Shown here: positions 53,980 to 62,616 of the stretch, piece after piece
Layout of the letters: each line of letters starts with the position of its first letter
Numbering within the stretch: position 1 is the first letter of the stretch
Origin: Clostridium minihomine
Lineage (GTDB): Bacteria > Bacillota > Clostridia > Oscillospirales > Acutalibacteraceae
Direction of reading: 5' to 3'
Assembly (NCBI RefSeq): GCF_900240385.1
Contig: NZ_OEQH01000003.1
Location: forward strand, 186,001 to 250,000
Length of the DNA: 64,000 nt
Translations under genes and position numbers: made by a program
The notes under the pieces: generated by a model
The model's database searches: none
What the model was told of the DNA's origin: nothing
Seen by the model: the letters and a program-made list of their open reading frames with translations, nothing else

Positions 53980-54561
53980 ATGAGAGCCACGCAAGAGTTT
54001 CGTCAGGCACAACCCCAGGATTTGCCTGGGCTGTATCGGTTCTATCAAGATACCGTACAAAGGATGAATCAGCAGGGAATCGATCAGTGGGATGATATGT
54101 ATCCTGATGAGATTACCCTGCGTGAGGACGTGGCCAAACAAGAAATGTATATACTGACCGACGGGGACGAGCTGGTTGCTGCCGTGGTGCTCAATGAAGA
54201 GCAAGACCCCCACTATTGGTCGGTGGATTTTCAGTACTGCACCGGGCGGATTGGAGTGATTCACCGCCTGTGTGTGGGAGCAGGGCATCAGGGCAAAGGA
54301 TACGGAAAGCAAATTCTTCAATGTTCGGAAGAATTTTTTCGCAAACAGGGATATTCCGCCATACGGCTGGATGCATTCCCGCAAAATGCACCGGCGATCC
54401 GGTTGTACACCAATATGGGGTATCGCCGGTGTGGGAGAATTTTGCTTCGCAAGGGTGTGTTTCACTGTTTTGAAAAGCTTTTAAATTTCGAAGAGGAACC
54501 GGAGCTTTTCTTTGCCTGCGCAGAAGGCGAAATGCCCGCTCAGGAAAACGAGAGAGTGTGA
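53980..54561 (+). CDS. GNAT-family N-acetyltransferase
   Basis: 193 residues. The acetyl-CoA binding motif is IHRLCVGAGHQGKGYGKQIL, with Q/RxxGxG/A, followed by AIRLDAFPQNAPAIRLYTNMGY, the usual B motif. The N-terminal part FRQAQPQDLPGLYRFYQD is typical. Substrate unknown. It lies between recO and mutS2 on the same strand, with GGGAGG before its ATG. Confidence 0.9.
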   Translation: MRATQEFRQAQPQDLPGLYRFYQDTVQRMNQQGIDQWDDMYPDEITLREDVAKQEMYILTDGDELVAAVVLNEEQDPHYWSVDFQYCTGRIGVIHRLCVGAGHQGKGYGKQILQCSEEFFRKQGYSAIRLDAFPQNAPAIRLYTNMGYRRCGRILLRKGVFHCFEKLLNFEEEPELFFACAEGEMPAQENERV

Positions 54562-54619
54562 ACGCTGCCAATTCTCCTGTAAACAGATGGGAGCGGCAGC
54601 GGAAAGAAAGGAATCGTAC

Positions 54620-57004
54620 ATGCAAAAACAACACTTTCCGCGGCATTATTCCGCGGTGGAACTGGATAAAATATTAAAGCTTTTGGCGGAACAAACCGCC
54701 AGTGAAGATTCTGCAGAAATGGCTTTGGCACTTCGGCCCGCTTTTACTGTGGAAGAAGTCAGTGAAAGACTGAAAGAAACCGACGACGCTTTTGTGCTGA
54801 TGGCTAAGTTTGGATCACCTTCTTTCAGTGGACTGAAAAATGTGGCGGGGTCGCTGCGCCGCGCTCAGGCAGGCGGCGTACTGAATTTAACAGAGTTTTT
54901 ACGCCTTTTGGGTGTGCTGCGTAATCTGCGGGGCATTGTGGAATGGAGACATAAGAGCGAGGGGATGAAAACCAGTCTGGACTGGCGGTTTCAGGCTCTG
55001 TCGCCCAATAAATATTTGGAAGACCGGATCAATCTGGTGGTGGTTTCGGAAGAAGAAGTGGCCGATAACGCATCGCCGCAGCTGGCCGCCATTCGGCGGA
55101 AAATCCAATCGGCTTCTTCTCGGGTGCGGGAACACCTGGATAAGATGATCCGCTCATCCGCTTATCAGAAATTTTTGCAGGATCCCATTGTGACCATTCG
55201 TTCCGGGCGATATGTGGTTCCGGTGAAAGCGGAATGCCGGGGCGAAATAGCCGGCTTGGTTCACGATACTTCTTCCAGCGGCGCGACTGTGTTTGTGGAG
55301 CCGATGGGCGTGGTGGAAGCCAACAATGAAATTCGGGTTTTGCAATCTCAGGAAAGGGATGAGATTGAGCGGATTTTGGCAGAGCTTTCGGCCGAAGCAG
55401 GGAATTTTGCCGATGTGATTATAGAGAGCTATCAGGCCGCTGTGGGGCTGGATTTGATCTTTGCCAAAGGCCAGCTTGCTTACCGAATGAAAGCCAGCTG
55501 TCCGAAAGTAAATGATACCGGCAGGGTTCTGCTGAATCAGGCAAGGCATCCTTTGATTGACCCCCAAAAAGTAGTGCCCATGAACATTGAATTAGGGGCG
55601 GCCTTTGACACTTTAGTCATTACCGGGCCTAATACCGGCGGTAAAACCGTCACGCTGAAAACATTGGGGCTTTTGACGCTGATGGCGATGTGCGGGCTGA
55701 TGCTCCCGGTGGGTGACAACAGCGAAATTTCGGTCTTTCAGCAGGTTCTGGCGGATATTGGGGACGAACAGAGCATTGAGCAGTCCCTGAGCACATTTTC
55801 CGCTCACATGACGAATATAATTCAAATTATAGAGCAGGCCAACCATCACAGCCTGATTCTTCTGGATGAGCTGGGCGCCGGAACTGATCCGGTAGAGGGC
55901 GCCGCCCTTGCCATGGCAATTTTGGAGGCTCTGCGTCAGAAAGGCGCTAAAATAGCTGCTACTACCCATTATGCGGAATTAAAGGTGTATGCTTTGCAGA
56001 CCGCCGGGGTAGAAAACGGCAGTTGTGAATTTGACGTGGCAACGCTGCGTCCTACTTATCGGTTACTGATTGGTGTGCCCGGGCGTTCCAATGCGTTTGC
56101 CATTTCCAACCGGCTTGGGCTCGGGGAAGAAATCGTAGAGCGGGCGCGTCTTTTGGTTTCTGGAGAAAATCGCCGGTTTGAAGATGTGGTTCAAAATTTG
56201 GAACAAAGCCGCCAGCAGCTGGAAACAGAGCGGCAGAAGGCTCAGGAACAACATTTGAAGGCACAGCAAATCAGTCAGGAAGCCAAGGAATACCGCGAAC
56301 GGCTGGAAAAAGAAGCGGCTCAAGAGATGGAGAGGGCCAGGGAAAAGGCGGCTCAGCTGGTGGCACGTACCCGTGCTCAGGCAGACGCTTTGATCAACGA
56401 ACTGGAAGACATGAAAAAGCAGGGTGCAAAAGCGATGACTGCAGAACAGCGGGCCAGAATGAAATCCGGGCTGCGAAATCTGGAAAATTCGTCTGACCCT
56501 GTCAGCAAAAAAGAAACAGGCACTTATGTGCTTCCCCGGCCGCTGAAGGCTGGCGACAATGTGCTGATTTTTGATATTGACAAAGAAGGCACCGTGTTGG
56601 AAACTCCGGCTCCCAGTGATAAGAAAGTGCTGGTACAGGCGGGAATCATTAAAACCAGAATTGCTTTGGATAATTTGCGTTTGCTCGAAGAAAAAAGGAG
56701 CTCAAACCGTGCCGCAAGACGCTCCGGCACCCGCAATGTCCCCAAACGATCGGATGCACCGGTGATGACAGAGGTAGATGTTAGAGGGGAAGACTCTATT
56801 GAGGCTGTTATGAGTGTAGACAGGGCAATTGATTCGGCCTTGCTGTCGGGCATCAATCAGCTGACAATCATTCACGGCAAAGGCACCGGTGTGCTAAGAA
56901 CAGCAATTCAGCAGCATCTTCGTCGTCACCCTTCTGTGCGTACTTACCGTTTGGGTGTGTTTGGCGAAGGGGAGTCCGGTGTGACGATTTTGGAGCTGAA
57001 ATAA
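54620..57004 (+). CDS. mutS2: Endonuclease MutS2
   Basis: 794 residues. Homologue of MutS without the mismatch-reading domain; in Firmicutes it splits collided ribosomes or limits recombination. Middle domain, then the ATPase with GPNTGGKTVTLK, STFSAHM and LDELGAGTDPVEG, a coiled coil (about 510-620), and a C-terminal Smr domain with DVRGEDSIEA and IHGKGTGVLR. The ATG at 54620 follows AAAGGA; longer in-frame starts lie in the preceding gene. Confidence 0.96.
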   Translation: MQKQHFPRHYSAVELDKILKLLAEQTASEDSAEMALALRPAFTVEEVSERLKETDDAFVLMAKFGSPSFSGLKNVAGSLRRAQAGGVLNLTEFLRLLGVLRNLRGIVEWRHKSEGMKTSLDWRFQALSPNKYLEDRINLVVVSEEEVADNASPQLAAIRRKIQSASSRVREHLDKMIRSSAYQKFLQDPIVTIRSGRYVVPVKAECRGEIAGLVHDTSSSGATVFVEPMGVVEANNEIRVLQSQERDEIERILAELSAEAGNFADVIIESYQAAVGLDLIFAKGQLAYRMKASCPKVNDTGRVLLNQARHPLIDPQKVVPMNIELGAAFDTLVITGPNTGGKTVTLKTLGLLTLMAMCGLMLPVGDNSEISVFQQVLADIGDEQSIEQSLSTFSAHMTNIIQIIEQANHHSLILLDELGAGTDPVEGAALAMAILEALRQKGAKIAATTHYAELKVYALQTAGVENGSCEFDVATLRPTYRLLIGVPGRSNAFAISNRLGLGEEIVERARLLVSGENRRFEDVVQNLEQSRQQLETERQKAQEQHLKAQQISQEAKEYRERLEKEAAQEMERAREKAAQLVARTRAQADALINELEDMKKQGAKAMTAEQRARMKSGLRNLENSSDPVSKKETGTYVLPRPLKAGDNVLIFDIDKEGTVLETPAPSDKKVLVQAGIIKTRIALDNLRLLEEKRSSNRAARRSGTRNVPKRSDAPVMTEVDVRGEDSIEAVMSVDRAIDSALLSGINQLTIIHGKGTGVLRTAIQQHLRRHPSVRTYRLGVFGEGESGVTILELK

Positions 57005-57217
57005 ACTGTTGTGTCGGCTTTATGTTATTAAGATGTTTTTTTGAGAGAAAGTCCGTAAAAACTGAAAGTTGTTAGAGATCAGGAAGCATATAAAACTGTT
57101 TGATCAAAGCCCAATGGTATTTCAATCAGCCGCAAAACGCTTAGCCATTTCTTGGCGGTACCGTTTTTATCGGCCTGAATTCCTTCTGTGGGCGGAGCAT
57201 GGAAAGGAGCTGTTCGT
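57005..57217. other. Gap between mutS2 and the exported protein gene
   Basis: About 210 bases with no gene, clear terminator or promoter. AAAGGAG near 57202 belongs to the next gene. Confidence 0.3.
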
Positions 57218-57982
57218 ATGACCATATCTATTCCCCGAAAGGGGCTGATTGCTCTGGGCATTGTTTTGCTTTTGGGGCTTTTGGTGGCTTTGCCTTACCG
57301 TATGATGATGACGGATGATTTGGCTGGGAAATATCGCCCGGTTCCTTCTGAAGAGCTTTTGCAGAATGCTGCGGCAGCTGTGCTCACTGGAAAGCAAACC
57401 ACCTTGTCACAGAACGAGATAAACGGTTTTATCGCCTTTCATCTGGAGGATATCAGGGGTTATCTCAGCGAAACCGACTTTATCCCCAATCAGATTTATC
57501 TGGATTTTAAGGATGAAAACTCGGTGGCTTCTTACACGCCGATTGCCTGGCATGGAAAGTCATTGGGAGTTACTGCTGAGTCTCGTGTTCTGTTTTCTTC
57601 TGAGAAAAAACGAGTGGAAATTCAGATTGAAAAGGTGAAGCTGGGGCGATTGACGGTTCCCACCGGGTTTGCGCTGAATCATGCCTTTCGCAAAGGAATG
57701 CCCGCGGGTGTTACCCGCGAAGAGAATGTGGTTTTTGTGGATCTTTCTCCTTATTTAAAATCTGAACAGGCCAAACAGGCCGGCTTTGAATTGGTTCAAG
57801 CCCAAGTGCAGAAGGGCGGCTTGGCTTTTCAGGCCAAAAGCAGCATCCAAGAGTATGGCAGTCAATTAAAGCAGCAGCTGGAACAATGGCTGGACAAAAA
57901 CTTTACCGGGGACTTGACTGATATTATGGATCAATTGCAGGGATATCTGAAAAAAAGCAGTCTCGACCGAAAAACTGCTTGA
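57218..57982 (+). CDS. Membrane-anchored exported protein of unknown function
   Basis: 254 residues. One N-terminal membrane helix (about 9-30) and an outer domain with no recognised motif. LSQNEINGFI, near residue 70, recalls the start of YpmS/DUF2140-type domains, and the pattern of amphipathic strands would fit a lipid- or chain-binding sheet; this is a weak guess. The C-terminus is helical. The ATG at 57218 with AAAGGAG upstream is preferred over one at 57188. It lies between mutS2 and ylxM. Confidence 0.7.
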   Translation: MTISIPRKGLIALGIVLLLGLLVALPYRMMMTDDLAGKYRPVPSEELLQNAAAAVLTGKQTTLSQNEINGFIAFHLEDIRGYLSETDFIPNQIYLDFKDENSVASYTPIAWHGKSLGVTAESRVLFSSEKKRVEIQIEKVKLGRLTVPTGFALNHAFRKGMPAGVTREENVVFVDLSPYLKSEQAKQAGFELVQAQVQKGGLAFQAKSSIQEYGSQLKQQLEQWLDKNFTGDLTDIMDQLQGYLKKSSLDRKTA

Positions 57983-58052
57983 CTTTTGCCATGGATTCCT
58001 GTATAATCCATAACTGTAAAGCAAACAACTTTACAGCAAGTGGAGGTGCAGT

Positions 58053-58418
58053 ATGGCAAAGAATCTGGAAATATCCTTGTTGCTGGATTTTTACGGCGAC
58101 ATGCTCACCGACAAACAGCGCAGCGTAATTGAGTATTATTACAACGACGATCTGTCCCTGGCCGAAATTGCCGCTAACGAAGGCATCACCCGGCAAGGGG
58201 TTCGGGATTCCATCAAACGAGCCGAATCTCAGCTTTTAGAGATGGAAGAGCGATTGGGGCTGGCACGGCGCTTTCGCGAGATGCGAGAGGGGCTGGAGCA
58301 AATTCGGTCTGCCGCAGAGCGGATTCGAATTTATAATACTCAATCTATTTTTTCTCAGGACGTTCAGGATGATGTCAGCCTGATCGAAGATACTGCCCGA
58401 AGACTTTGTGAAGATTAG
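58053..58418 (+). CDS. ylxM: YlxM/p13-like SRP-associated helix-turn-helix protein
   Basis: 121 residues. Sigma-70 region-4-like helix-turn-helix: LLLDFYGDMLTDKQRSVIEYYYNDDLSLAEIA, then GITRQGVRDSIKRAE. YlxM in other Firmicutes and mycoplasmas binds SRP RNA/Ffh and stimulates the SRP cycle; ffh is the next gene. ATG with GTGGAGG upstream. Confidence 0.93.
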   Translation: MAKNLEISLLLDFYGDMLTDKQRSVIEYYYNDDLSLAEIAANEGITRQGVRDSIKRAESQLLEMEERLGLARRFREMREGLEQIRSAAERIRIYNTQSIFSQDVQDDVSLIEDTARRLCED

Positions 58419-58434
58419 GGCGTTTCTGAAAAAG

Positions 58435-58570
58435 GAAAACCGACGGGAAATTCGCTGAAAAGGAACAGATGCAAAGCAAAAAGCGCAGGGATACTGGATG
58501 TATTCCGAGCATTTTTAACATAGCAGATGTGGTTTGCAGTAGAATTTATCTAGAGTTTGGAGTTTTCAGA
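58435..58570. repeat. Short repeat element with terminal inverted repeats, copy 2 (between ylxM and ffh)
   Basis: Bounded by TCTGAAAA (58435-58442) and TTTTCAGA (58563-58570), 136 bp, no gene. The same 19-base right end as copy 1 upstream of era. It lies inside the ylxM-ffh transcription unit, so it is transcribed and may form a long hairpin. Confidence 0.6.
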
Positions 58571-58600
58571 TAGCCCCTAGGCGAAAGGATTTGAGAAGCA

Positions 58601-59947
58601 TTGGCGTTTGAAGGACTGGCGGAAAAGCTAAGTACCGCCTTTAAAAACCTGAAATCCAAAGGAAAGCTAACCGAAGCAGATGTCAAATCCGCCATGCGAG
58701 AGGTTCGCCTTGCATTGCTGGAAGCCGACGTCAACTATAAGGTTGCGAAGGATTTTACCAATAAAGTGACAGAGCGCGCCATCGGCATTCAGGTGATGGA
58801 AAGCCTGACTCCGGCGCAGATGGTCATTAAAATTGTAAATGAAGAGCTTACCGAGCTCATGGGCGGGGAACAGTCGCGTCTGGAATATGCGTCAAAACCG
58901 CCGACCATTCTTATGCTTTGCGGTTTGCAGGGTGCCGGTAAAACCACCCACGCGGGCAAGCTGGCCGCTATGCTGAAAAAGCAGGGGCATCGTCCTATGC
59001 TGGTCGCTTGTGACATTTACCGTCCTGCTGCTATTAAGCAGCTGCAAGTTGTGGGTTCTCAGGCCGGGGTGGCTGTGTTTGAACAGGGAAATGCCAAACC
59101 GGTGGATATCTGCAACGCGGCTGTGCGTCACGCACGGGATTACGGCAATGACATCCTGATTCTGGATACTGCGGGCCGGCTGCAGATTGACGAAGAGCTC
59201 ATGAACGAGCTGAAAGAACTGAAAGGTGTGCTGGAACCCCAGGAAATCCTTTTGGTTGTGGATGCTATGACCGGTCAGGAAGCCGTTAATGTGGCAAAAG
59301 CCTTTGATGATTTGTTGAGCATTACAGGTGTTATCCTGACAAAGCTGGATGGTGATACCAGAGGCGGTGCGGCACTTTCTGTCCGTGCTGTTACCGGAAA
59401 ACCCATCAAGTATGCTGGTATCGGTGAAAAACTGACCGATTTAGAAGTGTTCCATCCGGATCGTATGGCTTCTCGTATTTTAGGAATGGGCGACGTGCTG
59501 ACTTTGATTGAAGATGTTCAGCAGTCCATTGATAAAAAAGCAGCAGAACAGACTGCCCGCAAAATGCTGCAAAACAAAATGGATCTTAACGATCTGCTGG
59601 AGCAGTTTAACCAGATGAAAAAAATGGGGCCGCTGAAATCTGTTTTGTCGAAGCTTCCGGGTGTGGATAAGCAGATTAAAGACGTGGACATAGACGACCG
59701 TATTATGGATCGCAGTGCGGCAATTATTCTTTCGATGACACCGGAAGAACGTTCCAATCCCTCTCTTATGAATCCTTCCCGCAAAAGGCGTATTGCCGCC
59801 GGGTGCGGCATGAAGGTAGAGGATGTCAACCGCCTGCTCAAGCAGTTCGAGCAGATGCAGAAGATGATGAAGCAGGTCAAGGGAATGAAGAAGCGCCGTT
59901 TCCCCGGAATGCCGGGTATGCCCGGGTCGGGTGGAATGCCTTTCTAA
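58601..59947 (+). CDS. ffh: Signal recognition particle protein Ffh
   Basis: 448 residues. Targets membrane proteins co-translationally with SRP RNA and FtsY. N domain (about 1-85), GTPase G domain with GLQGAGKTTHAGKLA, DTAGRLQ and TKLDGDTRGG, and a methionine-rich M domain (about 320-448). TTG start at 58601 with AAAGGA upstream. A normal length. Confidence 0.97.
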   Translation: MAFEGLAEKLSTAFKNLKSKGKLTEADVKSAMREVRLALLEADVNYKVAKDFTNKVTERAIGIQVMESLTPAQMVIKIVNEELTELMGGEQSRLEYASKPPTILMLCGLQGAGKTTHAGKLAAMLKKQGHRPMLVACDIYRPAAIKQLQVVGSQAGVAVFEQGNAKPVDICNAAVRHARDYGNDILILDTAGRLQIDEELMNELKELKGVLEPQEILLVVDAMTGQEAVNVAKAFDDLLSITGVILTKLDGDTRGGAALSVRAVTGKPIKYAGIGEKLTDLEVFHPDRMASRILGMGDVLTLIEDVQQSIDKKAAEQTARKMLQNKMDLNDLLEQFNQMKKMGPLKSVLSKLPGVDKQIKDVDIDDRIMDRSAAIILSMTPEERSNPSLMNPSRKRRIAAGCGMKVEDVNRLLKQFEQMQKMMKQVKGMKKRRFPGMPGMPGSGGMPF

Positions 59948-60051
59948 GCTTTCCGTTTTCAATCAGGGAATTCATCCAAAAGGGAAAAAATCCTTTCGAG
60001 TGAATCACATATATTTATTCTTTTAGAAATTATTGTTGGAGGTTGTTTTTT

Positions 60052-60294
60052 ATGGCAGTAAAAATCAGATTGCGCAGAATGGGCGCCAAGAAGGCTCCTT
60101 TTTACCGTATCGTAGTAGCAGATTCCCGTTTCCCCCGTGATGGCCGTTTCATTGAAGAGATTGGCTATTACAACCCCATGGAAGAGCCCTCTGTGGTTAA
60201 AGTAGACCCTGAGAAGGCAAAGAAATGGATTGCAAATGGAGCACAGCCCACCGATACGGTCAAGGCCCTGTTTAAGAAGCACGGCGTTATTTAA
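60052..60294 (+). CDS. rpsP: 30S ribosomal protein S16
   Basis: 80 residues. [22 protein letters not shown] and [14 protein letters not shown] are diagnostic. The ATG at 60052 follows TTGGAGG. Order ffh-rpsP-khpA-rimM-trmD as in other Firmicutes. Confidence 0.97.
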   Translation: MAVKIRLRRMGAKKAPFYRIVVADSRFPRDGRFIEEIGYYNPMEEPSVVKVDPEKAKKWIANGAQPTDTVKALFKKHGVI

Positions 60295-60315
60295 AAGATC
60301 GGAGGAGATCGACCG

Positions 60316-60549
60316 ATGGAGGAATTACTGGTTACGATTGCCAGAGGTTTGGTAGAGCATCCCGAAGCTGTCACCGTTCAGGTGGACGAGCCTGCTGAAG
60401 ATGGTGCCATCGTTTATCATCTGCATGTGGCAGAAGATGACATGGGCCGGGTAATCGGAAAGCAGGGGCGCATTGCCAAGGCTATCCGCGTAGTAATGCG
60501 GGCGGCCGCGACCCGCAGCAATGACAAGGTTTCTGTCGAGATCGACTGA
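60316..60549 (+). CDS. khpA: KH-domain RNA-binding protein KhpA
   Basis: 77 residues, a single KH domain with the GxxG loop in GRVIGKQGRIAKAIR. In Firmicutes KhpA pairs with KhpB (Jag) to bind RNA and affect cell division. ATG with GGAGG upstream, 21 nt after rpsP. Confidence 0.94.
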   Translation: MEELLVTIARGLVEHPEAVTVQVDEPAEDGAIVYHLHVAEDDMGRVIGKQGRIAKAIRVVMRAAATRSNDKVSVEID

Positions 60550-60560
60550 TAAAGGTTCAA

Positions 60561-60616
60561 GGCTGTAACAGAGCCCATCCCCGGATTGTGGCTGGCTTTG
60601 TTGCAGTCTTGTTTTA
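60561..60616 (+). terminator. Strong hairpin between khpA and rimM
   Basis: GGCTGTAACAGAGCC (60561-60575) pairs with GGCTTTGTTGCAGTC (60594-60608) over 15 positions with three wobble pairs, followed by TTGTTTTAAAC. It may be a partial terminator or processing site that lowers rimM-trmD expression relative to rpsP. Confidence 0.55.
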
Positions 60617-60656
60617 AACTGGCTGATTATTTTATGTTCTTTTCTGGAGGGCGGCT

Positions 60657-61175
60657 ATGCTGCAGCAATTTTTAGAGGCGGGTAAAATCGTAGGAACCCA
60701 CGGAATCAAGGGGGAACTTCGAATAGAACCCTGGTGTGATTCTGCCGAATTTTTGGCAAAGTTTCAAACGTTATATTGGGACAAAACCGGTGCATCCCCG
60801 GTTTCGGTGATATTTAGCCGCCCCCATAAGCGTTTGCTTTTGGTTCGCCTGGAAGGCGTTGAAACGGTCACTCAGGGCGATGCTCTGCGGGGACGTATGC
60901 TGTATCTGAACCGGGCAGATGTAAAGCTGCCGGAAGGCGTGTGGTTCGTTCAGGACATGTTGGGACTTACCGTTACCGATTATGATACCGGACGAGTGTA
61001 CGGCAAATTAACGGATGTGATGAAAACCGGCGCAAACGATGTGTATCAAATCACATCGGAAGAGGGGAAGAACTATCTGGTGCCGTCTATTCCTGACGTG
61101 ATTCTGGAACGGGATCCGGTGGGCGGGAGCATGAAAATCAGGCCGCTTAAGGGGATTTTTGAAGATGAGGATTGA
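60657..61175 (+). CDS. rimM: 16S rRNA processing protein RimM
   Basis: 172 residues. N-terminal RimM barrel (GKIVGTHGIKGELRIEPW) and a C-terminal PRC barrel (GLTVTDYDTGRVYGKLTDV, YLVPSIPDVI). It assists 30S head assembly. ATG with GGAGGGC upstream; overlaps trmD by 11 nt. Confidence 0.95.
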   Translation: MLQQFLEAGKIVGTHGIKGELRIEPWCDSAEFLAKFQTLYWDKTGASPVSVIFSRPHKRLLLVRLEGVETVTQGDALRGRMLYLNRADVKLPEGVWFVQDMLGLTVTDYDTGRVYGKLTDVMKTGANDVYQITSEEGKNYLVPSIPDVILERDPVGGSMKIRPLKGIFEDED

Positions 61176-61920
61176 TTTGCTGACCCTGTTCCCCGAAATG
61201 TGTGAAACCGTTATGGCAGAAAGTATTGTGGGAAGAGCGCGGAAAAAAGGTGCCCTTCAGGTGTGCTGCCACCACATTCGAAAATATGCTTATGACAAAC
61301 ATTCCCGGGTGGATGACTGTCCTTTTGGCGGCGGAATGGGAATGCTTTTAATGGCGGAACCCATTGCAGAGTGTATTGACGATTTAATTCGGCATTTGGG
61401 CAAAAAACCGCATCTGATTTATATGTCACCCCAGGGTTCTGTTTTAACCCAAGAGAAGATGAAAGAGCTGGCAGCCAAAGAAAACGTGGCCATTCTTTGC
61501 GGACACTATGAAGGAATGGACGAACGGATTATTGACCGGTATGTGGATGAACAGATTTCTATTGGTGATTATGTGCTGACCGGCGGGGAACTTCCTGCGC
61601 TGGTTTTGGCGGACGGTATCAGCCGTTTGATTCCCGGGGTGCTGTCTGACGATGCCTGTTTTGAAGAAGAGAGCCATTATAGTGGGCTTTTAGAGTATCC
61701 CCAGTATACCCGTCCGGCCGATTGGCGGGGGATGCAGGTGCCAGAGGTATTGCTGTCAGGCCATCATGCAAATATTGCAAAATGGCGTCGGGAACAGTCG
61801 ATTCTGCGCACTGCAAAACAGCGGCCCGATCTTTTGGAAAAAGCAATTTTAAATGAAAAAGACAAGGCTTTTTTGAATTCTCTTTGTGAAAAACTGCCTG
61901 AGAATGCGAAGAACTCTTGA
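61165..61920 (+). CDS. trmD: tRNA (guanine-37-N1) methyltransferase TrmD
   Basis: 251 residues. SPOUT-class enzyme making m1G37. The knot motifs YMSPQG, CGHYEGMDERI and SIGDYVLTGGELPALV are complete; DDCPFGGGMGMLL lies near the N-terminus. ATG at 61165 with AAGGGG 10 nt upstream, inside the rimM end. Confidence 0.96.
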   Translation: MRIDLLTLFPEMCETVMAESIVGRARKKGALQVCCHHIRKYAYDKHSRVDDCPFGGGMGMLLMAEPIAECIDDLIRHLGKKPHLIYMSPQGSVLTQEKMKELAAKENVAILCGHYEGMDERIIDRYVDEQISIGDYVLTGGELPALVLADGISRLIPGVLSDDACFEEESHYSGLLEYPQYTRPADWRGMQVPEVLLSGHHANIAKWRREQSILRTAKQRPDLLEKAILNEKDKAFLNSLCEKLPENAKNS

Positions 61921-62061
61921 AAATAGAACGCATACTATAGAATATTCCCTTCCAAAATGATAGAGCTAACAAAAGTTTTCAACAATCGGGGCAAATTATA
62001 CAAAGGGCTTGGTTGTCCGAATCCGTGTATAGGGCATCAATCCAAAATTAGTAATAATTTG

Positions 62062-62089
62062 TTGACGGAAATTTCAATTGTGATATAAT
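62062..62089 (+). promoter_or_regulatory. Promoter of ptsH
   Basis: TTGACG (62062-62067), 16 nt, TATAAT (62084-62089). The rest of the 260-base gap between trmD and ptsH is AT-rich, without a gene or clear hairpin. Confidence 0.75.
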
Positions 62090-62184
62090 GACTATGTCTT
62101 AAAAAATAAGTCGGTTTGCATATTTTTTGATGTAAGTTTGATATTGGGATAGTTGCTATATTTGATATTAGGAGTGGATTTAGA

Positions 62185-62448
62185 ATGTGTGTGAAAGAAG
62201 TATTGGTTCAAAATCAGGTTGGTCTGCACGCCCGTCCGGCTACCTTTTTCATTCAGAAGGCAAACGAGTTTAAATCCTCTATTTGGGTGGAAAAAGAAGA
62301 GCGCCGCGTAAACGCCAAAAGTCTTTTGGGTGTTTTGTCTTTGGGAATCGTCGGCGGCACCAATATTCGTATTATTGCAGACGGCTCGGATGAGCAGGAA
62401 GCAGTGGATAGCTTGGTGGCTTTGGTGAAGTCCGGCTTTGCGGAGTAA
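62185..62448 (+). CDS. ptsH: HPr-family phosphocarrier protein
   Basis: 87 residues. H15 in QVGLHARPAT is the PEP-dependent phosphorylation site and S46 in NAKSLLGVLSLGI the HPr-kinase site, so it has both the transport and the regulatory residue, unlike Crh. No enzyme I gene is next to it. In many clostridia HPr stands alone, mainly for catabolite control. ATG with AGGAGTGG upstream. Confidence 0.93.
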   Translation: MCVKEVLVQNQVGLHARPATFFIQKANEFKSSIWVEKEERRVNAKSLLGVLSLGIVGGTNIRIIADGSDEQEAVDSLVALVKSGFAE

Positions 62449-62550
62449 GAAAATATTTTGCGTCTTTTAGCTGATGCGATGCCGGTAACGAAAGCCTGAT
62501 CTTTGCGCATGTTTTATTGGCCAATCGCGCGGCTTTTTCGGCGATTCTGG

Positions 62551-62576
62551 GCACCGCTTTTGGCGGTGCTTTTTTG
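62551..62576 (+). terminator. Terminator of ptsH
   Basis: GCACCGC-TTTTG-GCGGTGC (62551-62569), perfect, followed by TTTTTTG. Confidence 0.87.
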
Positions 62577-62616
62577 TTTTATCTTACTTTTATTGAAAAG
62601 GAAAGGGGGGAGAGCG

